Shown in pieces: positions 24,309 to 33,916 of a stretch of 64,000 bases of DNA. Numbering within the stretch: the first letter of the stretch is position 1; every line of letters starts with the position of its first letter. Where the stretch lies: contig JNVV01000045.1 of the NCBI GenBank assembly GCA_000733355.1, positions 289,098 through 353,097 on the forward strand, written 5' to 3'. Source of the DNA: Falciphora oryzae (lineage: Eukaryota > Ascomycota > Sordariomycetes > Magnaporthales > Magnaporthaceae). A program made the translations under genes and the position numbers. Below the pieces are notes generated by a model, which did not search any database, was not told the DNA's origin, and saw nothing but the letters and a program-made list of their open reading frames with translations.

Positions 24309-24707
24309 GCGGATGTGGGCTCAAGCCATATGACCTCATTCGGTCGTATCGACTCCGATATGGTTTCGATAAAAGCTTAGGTTGACCCTCGAGTAGCGGG
24401 TCCCGAGATTCGGAATTCCAAAGGAAAACTCAAGACGGACCTAGACATGTACTTGTCCGCGCACACTAGAAAGCGGCGTTTCCTTGTACCTATTTCCACG
24501 TCCCATCAGGCGTATCGCAACCGCAAGCAATAATGATAATCGATCTGTATTTTACTGGCGTTGCTTCCCGAACTATACTATATACATCACTCGTGGTCAA
24601 CAGATTGCGGTTCAATGCAGACTGTGTAACGCACGTGGCTGAGCTGGTTTGGATATGAACATGTGACGAGGCAGGCCGAATCCTATCGTACAAGCGCGCT
24701 ACCTGGT
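24309..24707. other. Convergent 3' flanks of CFEM and xylanase genes
   Basis: About 400 bp between two stop codons. It is more AT-rich than its surroundings around 24500-24650. No gene or clear terminator signal is seen. Confidence 0.6.
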
Positions 24708-26250
24708 CTAAAGAAAAAGCATGCCGGTCGCGACCATGGCCATGGCGAGGCAGGCGCCGCCCAGGGTCGGCTCCAGCATGGAGCTTCCTGCGGCCATGGG
24801 GACGGTGTTCTTGACAGCCGTGCTCTTCTCCCCGGCGGCAATGGGGGCCGCGGGCGGCGACTGCTGCCCGGGTGCGAACGGATCGCCGCCGGCTCCGTTG
24901 TTGACTGGCGCCGGGGGCGAGACAGCGGCCAGGCTGGGGCCATCCTCGGGCGCTTCCAGAGCGGTGGCATCGGCAGCCCGGTTGGCGCCGCCGCGGGTGC
25001 CTCCACGAGCACCACCGTTGCCACCGTTGCGGGCACCGCCATTCGCGCCACCGCCCGCACCGCCTCCTGCTGCAGCGGACCGAAGAAGGTTCGCCACGGC
25101 CGTGTAGGCCGGCGTCTTCTGGTAGCTCTGGTCCAGCAGGCATGCCTCGCCGGCGCCGGGGAACGTTCCGGGGATCCACGAAAACTTGTCCGTGAACTGC
25201 CACGCGATGACGCCGACACACTTTGCCGTGTCGAGGCAGGCGCCGACGACGTTGGTGTAGTCGGTAGCCTGCTGCTGGCGGGCCGCGGCGCTGGCGGGCA
25301 CCTTGGCGTGGCGGATGTCGAGCTCCGTGTAGCTGACCTCGACGCCCAGGTCGGTGAAGCGCTTGAGGTGCGAGGCCAGGTCCGCGCGGCTCGGGGTCTG
25401 CCCCACGGTGAAGTGGCCCTGGAAGCCGACGCCGTCGATGCGCTGGCCCGCGTCCTTGACAAGCTTGACGATGCTGAGGGCCGTGTCGGCCTTTTTGCCC
25501 TGGAACTCGATGTTGAAGTCGTTGTAGTACAGCTTAGCGGCCGGATCAGCGGCGGCGGCGATTTTGAAGGAGAGCGGGATGAAATCTTTGCCGAGCGTTT
25601 TGAAGAAGACCGAGTTGCGGAACGAGCCGTCTTCGTTGGCGGCCTCGTTAACAACATCCCATGCGTAGCACTGCCCCTTGAAGTGGCCCATCACACGGTT
25701 GATGTGAGTCTCAATGACCTTGGTGAGACTTTCCTTTGTGAATTGCCCGTTTTGAACTGTGTTTTACTGGTGTTAGTGCCAAAAGAAAGGAAAAGAAAGA
25801 GCTAGAAAGGTGCAGTGATAGCCTACCAAAGCTCGGCAGCTGTGAGTGCCACACGAGGGTGTGGCACCGGAGCAGGCGTTGCTCCGACTTTGCCAGGTCG
25901 GCAACCTGGTCCGCGTTGTTGAAGTTGAACTCGTCGGCACGCGGCTGGATATTTCCCCATTTCATACTATTCTCCGGTACGACCAGGCCGAACTCCCTCG
26001 CATCCTTGACGATGCTCGTATATGTCGCGTCGTTGAAATTGTTGGTATCGGTGGCCGTGCCGAAATAAAGCTTGCCCGCTTTTACCGCGAGGTCGTGGAG
26101 GCCTTCGTCCGCCGCTGCGCCACCGCCGCCGCCTCCACCGTTACCACCGCCGCCGCCAGCTCTGTTGCCGCCGCCATTCCCACCGGCCTGACCCAGAGCG
26201 CCAGAGGCGGCGGTCAAGAGTATAGTAGCAAGAACGGAAAGTCTTGCCAT
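24708..26250 (-). CDS. GH10 endo-beta-1,4-xylanase with glycine-rich linkers and GPI signal
   Basis: Two exons (26250-25827, 25756-24708; intron 70 nt) encode 490 aa. The enzyme hydrolyses internal xylan bonds with retention. A signal peptide (MARLSVLATILLTAASGALG) is followed by a glycine/asparagine spacer (about 22-48) and the GH10 barrel (about 50-375). WDVVNEA puts the acid/base at Glu179 and YTELDIR the nucleophile at Glu286; both are intact, as is CHTLVWHSQLP. A second Gly/Asn/Arg/Ala-rich linker (about 378-412), a Pro/Ala-rich stretch and a hydrophobic C-terminus (GACLAMAMVATGMLFL) predict a GPI anchor. Most GH10 enzymes are fully secreted, so a wall-tethered form is notable. The upstream frame stays open without a better start, and the ATG at 26250 precedes the signal peptide. 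Confidence 0.92.
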
Positions 26251-27614
26251 CGTGGGAGGTGATTCGAGATAAAAAAGACCCTGTCCTGAGGGAGAAGAGA
26301 AGTAGAGAAAGAGGATGACCAAGGCACTGTCAGGTCTATGGGCAAGGTGATGAGCAAAGATAGACAAGAAGTGAAGGGGCACGCAAGCGAGCCGAAGAGC
26401 TAGACGAGGAGTCAGACAAAGCGCATTGGGTATCCCAGCTGTCAACTCGATAGTTTGCAGAGCTGGTTTTATCAGACCCGATCACAGCCTCTGGCAGGCA
26501 GGGTTAACCGGAGAAAAATGAATCAAGTCCAGAGTGGGCGGAGGACGAATACAGCGAGCCCGTCCTTCTTGTATGATCGGGATCGATCGGTCCCCTCACC
26601 CTGGCCACACCCCTGACCCGCCTATCCGCCAGCTGCCGAGTGCCGCAGCGAAACTCCCTGCACTGGCGGCCGGGGAGAAGACTCGGGGGAGGGAGCAATG
26701 CTTGTGGCTCGGCTGGGTTTCAGGCACGGCCAGATCAGACCAACAGGGGTGCGGCGAGGGTGCAGCGACAGGGCCCGGCCCCATCGGATCGGCAGAGGCT
26801 CGCACGAGAAGGCGCCAGCGTGGGCTCCCTTTTCTGGGCCATCGCATCGAACATCAAACGGGAAACGGGCCGGCGCAACCTTTGAGCTTCGTTATGCATG
26901 TCTTTTTTGGTGGTGGCCGTCATGCGCGCATGGCACAAGCATTACCCAATGCTGGCCCGACATCGAAGCGGAAAAGCTTGCCGGAGCTGCCAGGGCCCCC
27001 GCGAGCCCTGTTTGGACGGCATCTCCACGGCGTCGGATTTTTGAGCTGGGTCGAGGCACCTGCTGTTCGCGGATCTCTGGAGCAGCAATCATTTTGGCTT
27101 TTGCAGGCCCGTTTCCCAGATGATGACGTTTCTGGAAAGAGCCACGGAGCCACGCGCAGCACGCACGACGCGCCATCTGATTGGCGATGCGCGCTGTCCC
27201 CGAAAATCCAAACGGCCAAGCATGGGGCTCGAACTCACTGCGTCGCCTTGCCCAGCTTTTTTGCGCTGCTTGGCATCAAGGAAGGATGCGAGAGCAATTG
27301 ACGTGTTTTTGAAAATCCAATTTGATTGTCGGGTGCCAATCTGATCGTGGCCTCACGTCAGCGAGCTGGCCGCGCGCGCGACCTAACAATCGAATCAATC
27401 CCTCCCGTATCGTATCCAAACCAAGCCCAGGGACATTCGCCCGCCCAGGATCGAAATTCGAACCCACCCGACCCAGACCTCTCAATTGAGCGTTTCCCGC
27501 CCCCGTGACGATTCGCTGCAGGGGCGTTGCTGGAACCGTGCTGGCGTCCCCCGCCCGGCATTCGTCTCAACCCGCGTCTCTATTTTAGACTTTCACCTTG
27601 CGCGTGCGGCCGCC
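26251..27614. other. Intergenic region, no gene seen
   Basis: Divergent promoter space between the xylanase (-) and the LRAT-like gene (+). Several mid-length frames overlap on both strands without codon bias. Nothing else is recognised. Confidence 0.55.
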
Positions 27615-27693
27615 ATGGGCTTCGAGTCTTTCTCCAAGAAGCTCACCAAGGCCACCCAGGCCACCCAGCATTACATCACAAAGAAATGGTGCG

Positions 27694-28770
27694 ATGGCCC
27701 TCCCCCCCTCCCCCGCCGTCCTCGATCGCGTGGCTGCCGCCATCTGCCAGGGCCTGCACAGCCAGCAGCAGCAGCAGGGCTCGTGTCAGGGGCAGCAGCA
27801 GGAGCTCGCCCCACATGATGCGCTCCTGAATTCCACGCTACCAAACCCCCATCACCACGCCGTGGTCCCGCAATTAACATCCCACCACGACCACCACCGC
27901 GCCCACTACAGGGAAGAGCGCAAGGAGAACGGCGCCAAGGACGGCGCAGCAGAAGAAGACCCCGAGGCGGCGGCGGCGGCTGAGGCCGAGCGCGCCCTGG
28001 CCCGCGAGCGCAATGAGTTCCTGGCGCCCATCGCGGCGCGCCTCGAGCAGAGCAGCAGCCCGGACACCGCCTCGGCGGACCCGGGCGCCGGCGTCAGCGA
28101 GATGGAGCAGCCGCTTGCCTACACGCGCGACGCGGCGCACCGGGCCGTCCTGCTCGTCACGACGCCTATCGAGTTCGGCCCCGTGGAGCTGACCAAGCAG
28201 TCGTACCGCCTGCTGGCCCGCCACGTCGGCATGAGCATGAACAGCATCTGCCACTGGGCCCTGTGCGTCATCGACCGCGGCACCGGCAAGTCGTATGCGT
28301 ACGATTTGATGAGCGATCGCCTTGAGCTGAACATGATTGGGAAAAATGTGTTCCGCGTCAACGAGGTCACGCCCGAGTTCGTGGAGACGTGGAGCAACGC
28401 TTACTACGTCGGCGAAACTACAAAGAGCCATGAGGAGATCCAGGCGCTTGGCGAGAATCACATGAGCCTCAATCCAAAGTACAGTCTGCTCGAGAGCAAC
28501 TGCCAGCACCTGGCCGAAACGCTCGTGCGCAATCTCTGCAACGGCCGCATCATCAGCCAACACAAGCTCGACGAAGAGCTCAAACTGGTCTCGCCCAAGA
28601 TGGCCATGGATATGATGATGTCTAAGCTGCAGAGCAAGCTCGACAACGAGCCTGGCCAGTGCGAGGAGAGCGATTCGGTCAAGCAAGACGTCGACGTTCT
28701 CGGTTCTTTGTGGGCCAGGGTGAAGAAACACCGGCAGGACGACGGGGGCCAACCATCGCCAGCCAAGTGA
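27694..28770 (+). CDS. Protein with LRAT/NlpC-P60-like His and Asn-Cys-x-His motifs
   Basis: The open frame gives 358 aa from the ATG at 27694. An N-terminal part rich in Gln, His and Ala/Glu is followed by a folded domain from about residue 150. It contains a conserved-looking His (CHWALCV, His187) and ESNCQHLAETLV (Cys270), the spacing and NC-x-H pattern of LRAT/NlpC-P60-like papain-fold proteins. That suggests a thiol hydrolase or acyltransferase; it is inference. The N-terminus is uncertain: a strong Kozak ATG at 27615 (MGFESFSKKLTKATQ) lies in another frame and could be a first exon ending before GTGCGA at 27688, rejoining in phase at 27762. The CAG-rich stretch 27760-27778 encodes polyGln in this model. 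Confidence 0.6.
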   Translation: MALPPSPAVLDRVAAAICQGLHSQQQQQGSCQGQQQELAPHDALLNSTLPNPHHHAVVPQLTSHHDHHRAHYREERKENGAKDGAAEEDPEAAAAAEAERALARERNEFLAPIAARLEQSSSPDTASADPGAGVSEMEQPLAYTRDAAHRAVLLVTTPIEFGPVELTKQSYRLLARHVGMSMNSICHWALCVIDRGTGKSYAYDLMSDRLELNMIGKNVFRVNEVTPEFVETWSNAYYVGETTKSHEEIQALGENHMSLNPKYSLLESNCQHLAETLVRNLCNGRIISQHKLDEELKLVSPKMAMDMMMSKLQSKLDNEPGQCEESDSVKQDVDVLGSLWARVKKHRQDDGGQPSPAK

Positions 28771-29702
28771 ACAGTCCAGTGCGTTGGTGTAGCACGTGAT
28801 TCTCTGGCTTATCATGGCCCCGGCTGAGGTCGCAGCATTTCTCTCGAGGTAGATTTTCGTCACTTGGCGATGCTCATTTAGACCATCCAATACCAATCCG
28901 CCAATTCTAGCTTGATGCACCTATTCCATACGACATTTACTCAGACTGCGATTGAGTTGACTCTTGTCTGCAACTCACCTGCCGTATACACTCGCTTTCC
29001 CGAACTGCTCGCCTTCGACGTTTCGTAAACTCAGTGGACGCCCAATGTGATCGCTTCTTTTTGCCCTAGCGATCTGAGCGGAAACCACCAGGTTATGTCC
29101 TTGTCCCCTGTGGCCCCGAGCACCCAATCCCGGCACAGCCTTCCCCTCTGTCAATGCAAGACATGTCGCCATTGCTGAATAATCACAGCCTCGTCCTTCA
29201 ACATCCATCCGCCCTCGAGCATTTCTGTGCGTGTTCTATACGCTTCCACTCCGTTTCCGACCGACATGGTATAAGCTCGTGCTTTGTTTTTCGGTCTCGT
29301 TTATGCATTGTTGTATCCTGGGAATTAATTATCTCATCGGTCTTAACGCATGCGTCCCACTTGTACAGCAGGCGATGGAAACGCCGAAGCTCACAAGGCA
29401 CAACCTACCTTCTGCAATATTATATAAAACGCAGCTGGTCCTGAAAGAAAAAAAAAATGTACAACGGGAATAATATAACCTTTTGTACCCCATTGCTATG
29501 ACAAAAGCGAAAATGAATAAAGGGCAAAGAAAACTAAAGGGAAAAAAAAAAAAAAAAAAGAAAGGTGGTGGTCGATTATCCCCCAGTTCCAGTCCCACCC
29601 ACGGTCGTCAACCGGCACTAGGATATGACGCATCATAACATTTTCACAGTAGATTTGCCATGGACGTGGTGCAAGCCCTGTCAACTACTATGACGTGGGT
29701 AG
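28771..29702. other. Intergenic region, no gene seen
   Basis: Becomes AT-rich toward 29230-29560 and has an 18-nt A-run (29542-29559). No supported gene. Confidence 0.6.
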
Positions 29703-29780
29703 CGCGCATGGCGGGAGTCGAACCCGCAACCTTGTGGTAGAAGATGTTAGCTGTCTTCTAAACCACTCGACCACCTGTTT
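29703..29780 (-). tRNA. Degenerate tRNA-Ser-like element
   Basis: On the minus strand there is a good A-box (TGGTCGAGTGG) and a perfect T-arm with B-box (GCGGG-TTCGACT-CCCGC). A small variable-arm hairpin (ACC-ACAA-GGT) suggests a class II (Ser/Leu) tRNA. An anticodon stem GAAGA/TCTTC encloses a nine-base loop containing GCT, which would be Ser, but U33 is replaced. The seven bases on each side that should form the acceptor stem pair poorly, and no T-run terminator follows. It reads as a tRNA pseudogene or tRNA-derived repeat end rather than a working gene. Confidence 0.5.
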
Positions 29781-30261
29781 TGTTGAGGGTGGCTCCAGAG
29801 AAGTGAACTATTAGGGTACCCCTCCCTCTTTGTCTGTTGCGGGCCCGGGCAAACCAAGGGGAAGGTCAGGCGGCTCTCAGTATAAGATGGAAGTCCATCG
29901 ATAGGCACATCTCGTCGGCCAGTTTTAAACCTTCAATACTACAAGTTACGAAAACAGTATGCTGCCACGTGAATTTCCAAGTTAGATATGAGGACATAGA
30001 AGCTCTTTCTCCCACCTGATACTATCAAGATAGGACCAAAGCTTGCTGAAACCGAAGTGAGCCAGATGTGAGTAAGAGGTGAGGTGAGCCAGAGGAGAAA
30101 AAAATAATGGTTCGTCCCTTCCTTTTATGTTTCCCCAGACTTTCCGAAGCTCCACAACAACCCAGCCCAGACCTTTGCCAGACTCTCGCACAATTTTACC
30201 AGACCTTGACCACTCTTCTCCCCAGCCACACCCCATCAAGAGCCCAGCAGACGTCGACAAG
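29781..30261. other. Promoter region of the acidic-tail gene
   Basis: The frame of the next gene is open from 30127, and an in-frame ATG there (MFPQTF) is a less likely start than 30262, whose context is AAGATGAGC. No other feature seen. Confidence 0.5.
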
Positions 30262-31069
30262 ATGAGCTCGTTCGTCGGCCTCAAGAGATCGCTGCCCAAG
30301 GCCGGCATGAGATATGCCGGCTTCAATCTTCTTTCGCGCGGGAGCCGCGACCGCAAGGTCGCTAAAGCCATAATGGGAGCCGCCGCCGACCTGCCCAAGT
30401 CGGTCGTCGAGCCGCTGCTGGCGCAGCTGTTCGACGATGCCGCCGGCATCATCACGGCCCAGAAGGCGCGGGGCGGGGACTCGTCCTTCACGGACGAGTT
30501 CCTTGACCTCATGGAGGCGCTCCAGCCCGTGAGGGCCTGGACCAGGACGCTCAGAGCGCCCATCTTCATCGAGCTTTTCGCGAAGCTCAGCGCGGCCCGC
30601 GCCGCCTGGTGGGAAAGCCCCACCCTGCCGTACAAGGAGGAGCTGCACTGCGACCTCGCCCGGGCCATCGACCGGTTCAACCTTGACGCCGGCGGAGACA
30701 AGACCGAGGAGTGGGCCGACGGCGGCCTGGGCATGTACGAGCTCGCGGGCGGGATGGTCGGCGCCGACGAAGACAGCAGCGGCGACGACGACGACGATGA
30801 CGACGACGACGGCGACGACGATGACGACGACGACGACGATGAGGACGAAGAGGCCGAGGTATGTGCATCTATTAAAAACCTTTACACCCAGTTCCCGTAA
30901 CAAGAAAGCTAACCACACAATACTTTCCCTCCAGATGGCCGACGTCGACATGATAGACGTCGACGAGGAGATGGGAGATGGCGGGCAGGGCGGTGGCGTC
31001 AATGCCACCGGCCTCGCCACCATCGAGGAGGTGGCCGAGGGAGTGGAGGGAATGGACCTCGACAACTGA
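30262..31069 (+). CDS. Unknown protein with very acidic C-terminal tail
   Basis: Two exons (30262-30858, 30935-31069; 76-nt intron) encode 243 aa. Residues 1-165 are helical and basic-to-neutral (LKRSLPKAGMRYAGFNLL near the start). Residues about 172-200 are almost only Asp and Glu, and exon 2 adds MADVDMIDVDEEMGD. No catalytic motif, signal peptide or membrane segment is visible. Acidic tails of this kind are common in histone- or ribosome-binding chaperones, which is only an analogy. I do not recognise the family. Exon 2 begins exactly at an ATG after a TTTCCCTCCAG acceptor, and phase 0 is kept. Confidence 0.75.
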
Positions 31070-31370
31070 GGGACATGGCCCAGGACGACAAGGACATGGA
31101 GGGGAATGGGGCGAGGCATACCAGAGCCATACTAGAGCCGATTGCCGACACTAACGGCATTTCTATTTCTAACAATCGAACGTTTGATTTTCTGCGCTGT
31201 CTGAATTGTTTTGAAATATCTTCGTCTCTTTGATCCAATGATCAATGGCATCTGAGACGAAAGTGACTTCGGAGATTTGCATGGACAACCAGACTCAACG
31301 CAGCATTCCAAATTTTCATAATTGTGGAACTTATCGTCCAGTAAGGCTTGACTTTATCAAAGAAAGCCCT

Positions 31371-33147
31371 CTAGCTGGCGCCACTTCTTTCCGTCACATT
31401 TATCCACATGTCGGACTGAATCCAAGTACTGACATCCATCGAGCGCAACGGTTTCTTAGGATTCACAATTTGGAAATCGAAATTCCGAAGGAGCTAAAAG
31501 ACAAAAACAGCAACAAAGCCAGATTCTACCCATCGGACAAAAAAGGAAACAAAGAGTTGAGGCCTTGAGTAGCAAAAGCCAAAGAGAAGAGCCACACTCA
31601 CCTCGACAAAAACCTTGTTCAGCTCCATGAACGCCAGCGCCTTGCCCGCGCACATCCGCCTGCCGCTGCCAAAGATGAGCTCCACCGTGGCCGCCATGCG
31701 CGCGCGCGCGCCTCGGGCCCGCACCCGAGCCACCTCTCGGGGCGGAAGAGCGCGGCGTCAGGGCCGAACACGTCGGCGCGCGCCTGGATCCCCGCGTGGC
31801 TGACCGCGATGCGCGTGCCCGCGGGCACGAAGCGGCCGTCGATGGTGTCGCCGCCCACGGGCACTTCCTTGAGGTTGAGCGCCGTGACGGGCAGCGACCT
31901 GCGGATGCCCTCGTGGATCACGGCCTGCAGGTACGGCAGCCTTTTAGCCTCGTCGGCTTTGACGGGGCTCGAAATTGCGCCGGAGGCCACCGCGGCGTCG
32001 ACCTCGGCCCGCAGGGCGAGGTAGGACGCGGGCGAGGCGCACAGTTGCAGCAGGGTGTCGCGGATGGCAGTGGCGGTCGTGTCGGAGCCCGCGATGATCT
32101 GCAGCGAGATCTCGGCCAGGCACTGCCGCTCCGTCAGGCCGTGCCGCACAAACGACCCCAGCATGTCCCGCCGGTCCTCGGCTTGGGCCGGGAGCGCTCC
32201 GCTGCGACCCTGTCGGCCACGTTGAGGAGCTGGCCGATGCCCGTCTCGTCGGTCGGCTTGGGGCCGAAGTGTTTCAGGATCCACTTGTTGGCCAGGATAG
32301 CTTGGACGTAGGGAATTTCGACTACGAGGACTGCCGTCGGGATCGTGGCCGCCATGGTTTGATAAGCCGTGCACGTCCGAGTCTGTTTTGAGGTATCTAT
32401 CGTTTCGAAGTTTCGACGTCAGAGGCTATGGCAATTTAAGTCAAAGAGATAAATTTGACTCGAGAAGAAAAATGTTGACAGTGAAAGAAGAAAACCGGAC
32501 AGAAGAGTTTCAAAGACACAAACCTAACCAAACGGGGCACCATATGCAACGCTCGTGATGGCGTCAAGCGTGAAGTACTGAGCCACCGTGGCGAAATCGA
32601 CGGGCCGGGGGGCTTCACCAGGCCGGCTGAGGTACTTCCGCCGAAGCAGCGCCACCAGCTCGGCGATCTGCTCCTCGATGGTCTCCTCGAGCCCGCTGTT
32701 GTCCTTACCCGCGTACCCGGCCGCGGTCATAGCCTCGACCCGGTCGTGGGCCTCGGTGTCCATCAGGCTGAGCATGTTGTCGCTGCGGTGGTCCATCTTG
32801 GCCGACTCGTACCACGAGCTCCGCCCGTAGGTCGAGCGCACGCCTGTCATGCGCCGCACCACCTCGGGCGAGTCGGTGATGAGGCCGTTGGGCCCGATGC
32901 GCACGAGCGACTCCCTGCCCGGCTCGGCGTGGTCCCGGATCACCTTGGGGTAGTCCTCCCCGTGGTCGCCCTTGCGCCACTGCAGGTACATTCAGAAGTA
33001 TGAGAAGTGGGCGAGCCGGGGACAGCTAAAGTGAGAGAGACGCCGGTATGACCGGATGTATGATGCCAAAATATACAGGATGGCGGATGCTCCGAGAATT
33101 ATGCGAATCGAATGAAATCCCTGGCTTTCCGCGACGTGCGGGGTCAT
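31371..33147 (-). pseudogene. Cytochrome P450 (pisatin-demethylase-like), inactivated
   Basis: Exons 33147-32529, 32382-31603 and 31493-31371 are recognisable and splice in phase. The N-terminus has one membrane helix (IILGASAILYILASYI), then LSHFSCPRLAHFSYF, RIGPNGL, the I-helix AGSDTTATAIR, the K-helix region, PERWLG and an intact haem loop FGSGRRMCAG. The order and wording match CYP57/pisatin-demethylase-like P450s, which are microsomal monooxygenases. Four lesions break it: an in-frame TGA (32992-32994) where a Trp codon is expected, one extra base near 32361-32366, one missing base near 32183-32191, and an expanded CG run (31698-31711) shifting the frame before the haem loop. The last exon still ends normally (STWIQSDMWINV). 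Inactivation therefore looks recent. Sequencing error is an alternative for single sites but not for all four. Confidence 0.85.
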
Positions 33148-33916
33148 GATGCTGACTTTTTCGGTTAATAAAATGATCAAAGCTTGTGCTTAGTTGGTAA
33201 ATATCCCCTGTTTCACTGCAGCGAGAACGTAATGGCCTCGGATGGTAATGGGAATAGGGTATGAGGAGAAATTGGGTGCATGCCTACCCCATTTATTCAC
33301 CTTTCCCTTGGGACCGAAGGATTCCTTTCAGTGGGCCCAGCTCGCTATCGTATGGCTCCCATTAGCCGCCGTCTTGGTAAAACCCGCAGCCCGAGCATCT
33401 TGGACAAGACGGGTCCGAGAACGATGTGAATATCATTGGCCCATGTTCTATTAGCGGCTCTTCTTTGGTGCTTGTAGGATTCTCCGCCATGATGTAATTT
33501 TGCATGGATAACGTTGCATGTGCTCTGAGCTTCCCATATTATTAATCTCAAAAGATGCCGAGTTATGTATTCGAGTATCCGAGAGACTGGTAGCTTGTGC
33601 AACAGAACTCTAAACAGACCAAAGCACATAATGAAAGAGTTTTGTCATCTGTAAACCATGAAATCGATAGACCTAAACAGACGTTAAACTTCCAAGACTG
33701 ATCAATATTCACTTTGGAAAGCCTAATTCTAATTACTACAAGCAGGGCAGTTTACTAGCAAACACAATTTCACAAATAGATGGCTCAAATTTTAAAACCA
33801 AACGCTAATTATTTTTGAAGACATGAGCTGAACACTCGCTGTCATCTTAACCCTCACAGCTATTCTCGCACAGATGTCTCTGCATATGAGTTAGAAGAAT
33901 AGCCAACGACAGCATC
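33148..33916. other. AT-richer intergenic region, no gene seen
   Basis: Between the P450 pseudogene start and the end of the Gfo/Idh gene. Composition is clearly more AT-rich than the flanking genes, especially 33640-33860. No supported coding frame. Confidence 0.6.

Noticed and set aside
24663..25805. 380-aa plus-strand open frame
   Set aside because: Antisense to the GH10 xylanase exon, whose catalytic motifs are intact on the minus strand.
27874..28920. 348-aa minus-strand open frame
   Set aside because: Antisense shadow of the LRAT-like gene, caused by its strong GC third-position bias. It has no motif and the plus frame is clearly coding.
30196..31119. 307-aa minus-strand frame rich in Val
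   Set aside because: Antisense to the acidic-tail gene; the GAC/GAT repeat reads as Val/Ile on the other strand.
31245..31568. 107-aa plus-strand open frame
   Set aside because: Overlaps the last P450 exon antisense; the minus strand reads a conserved P450 C-terminus.
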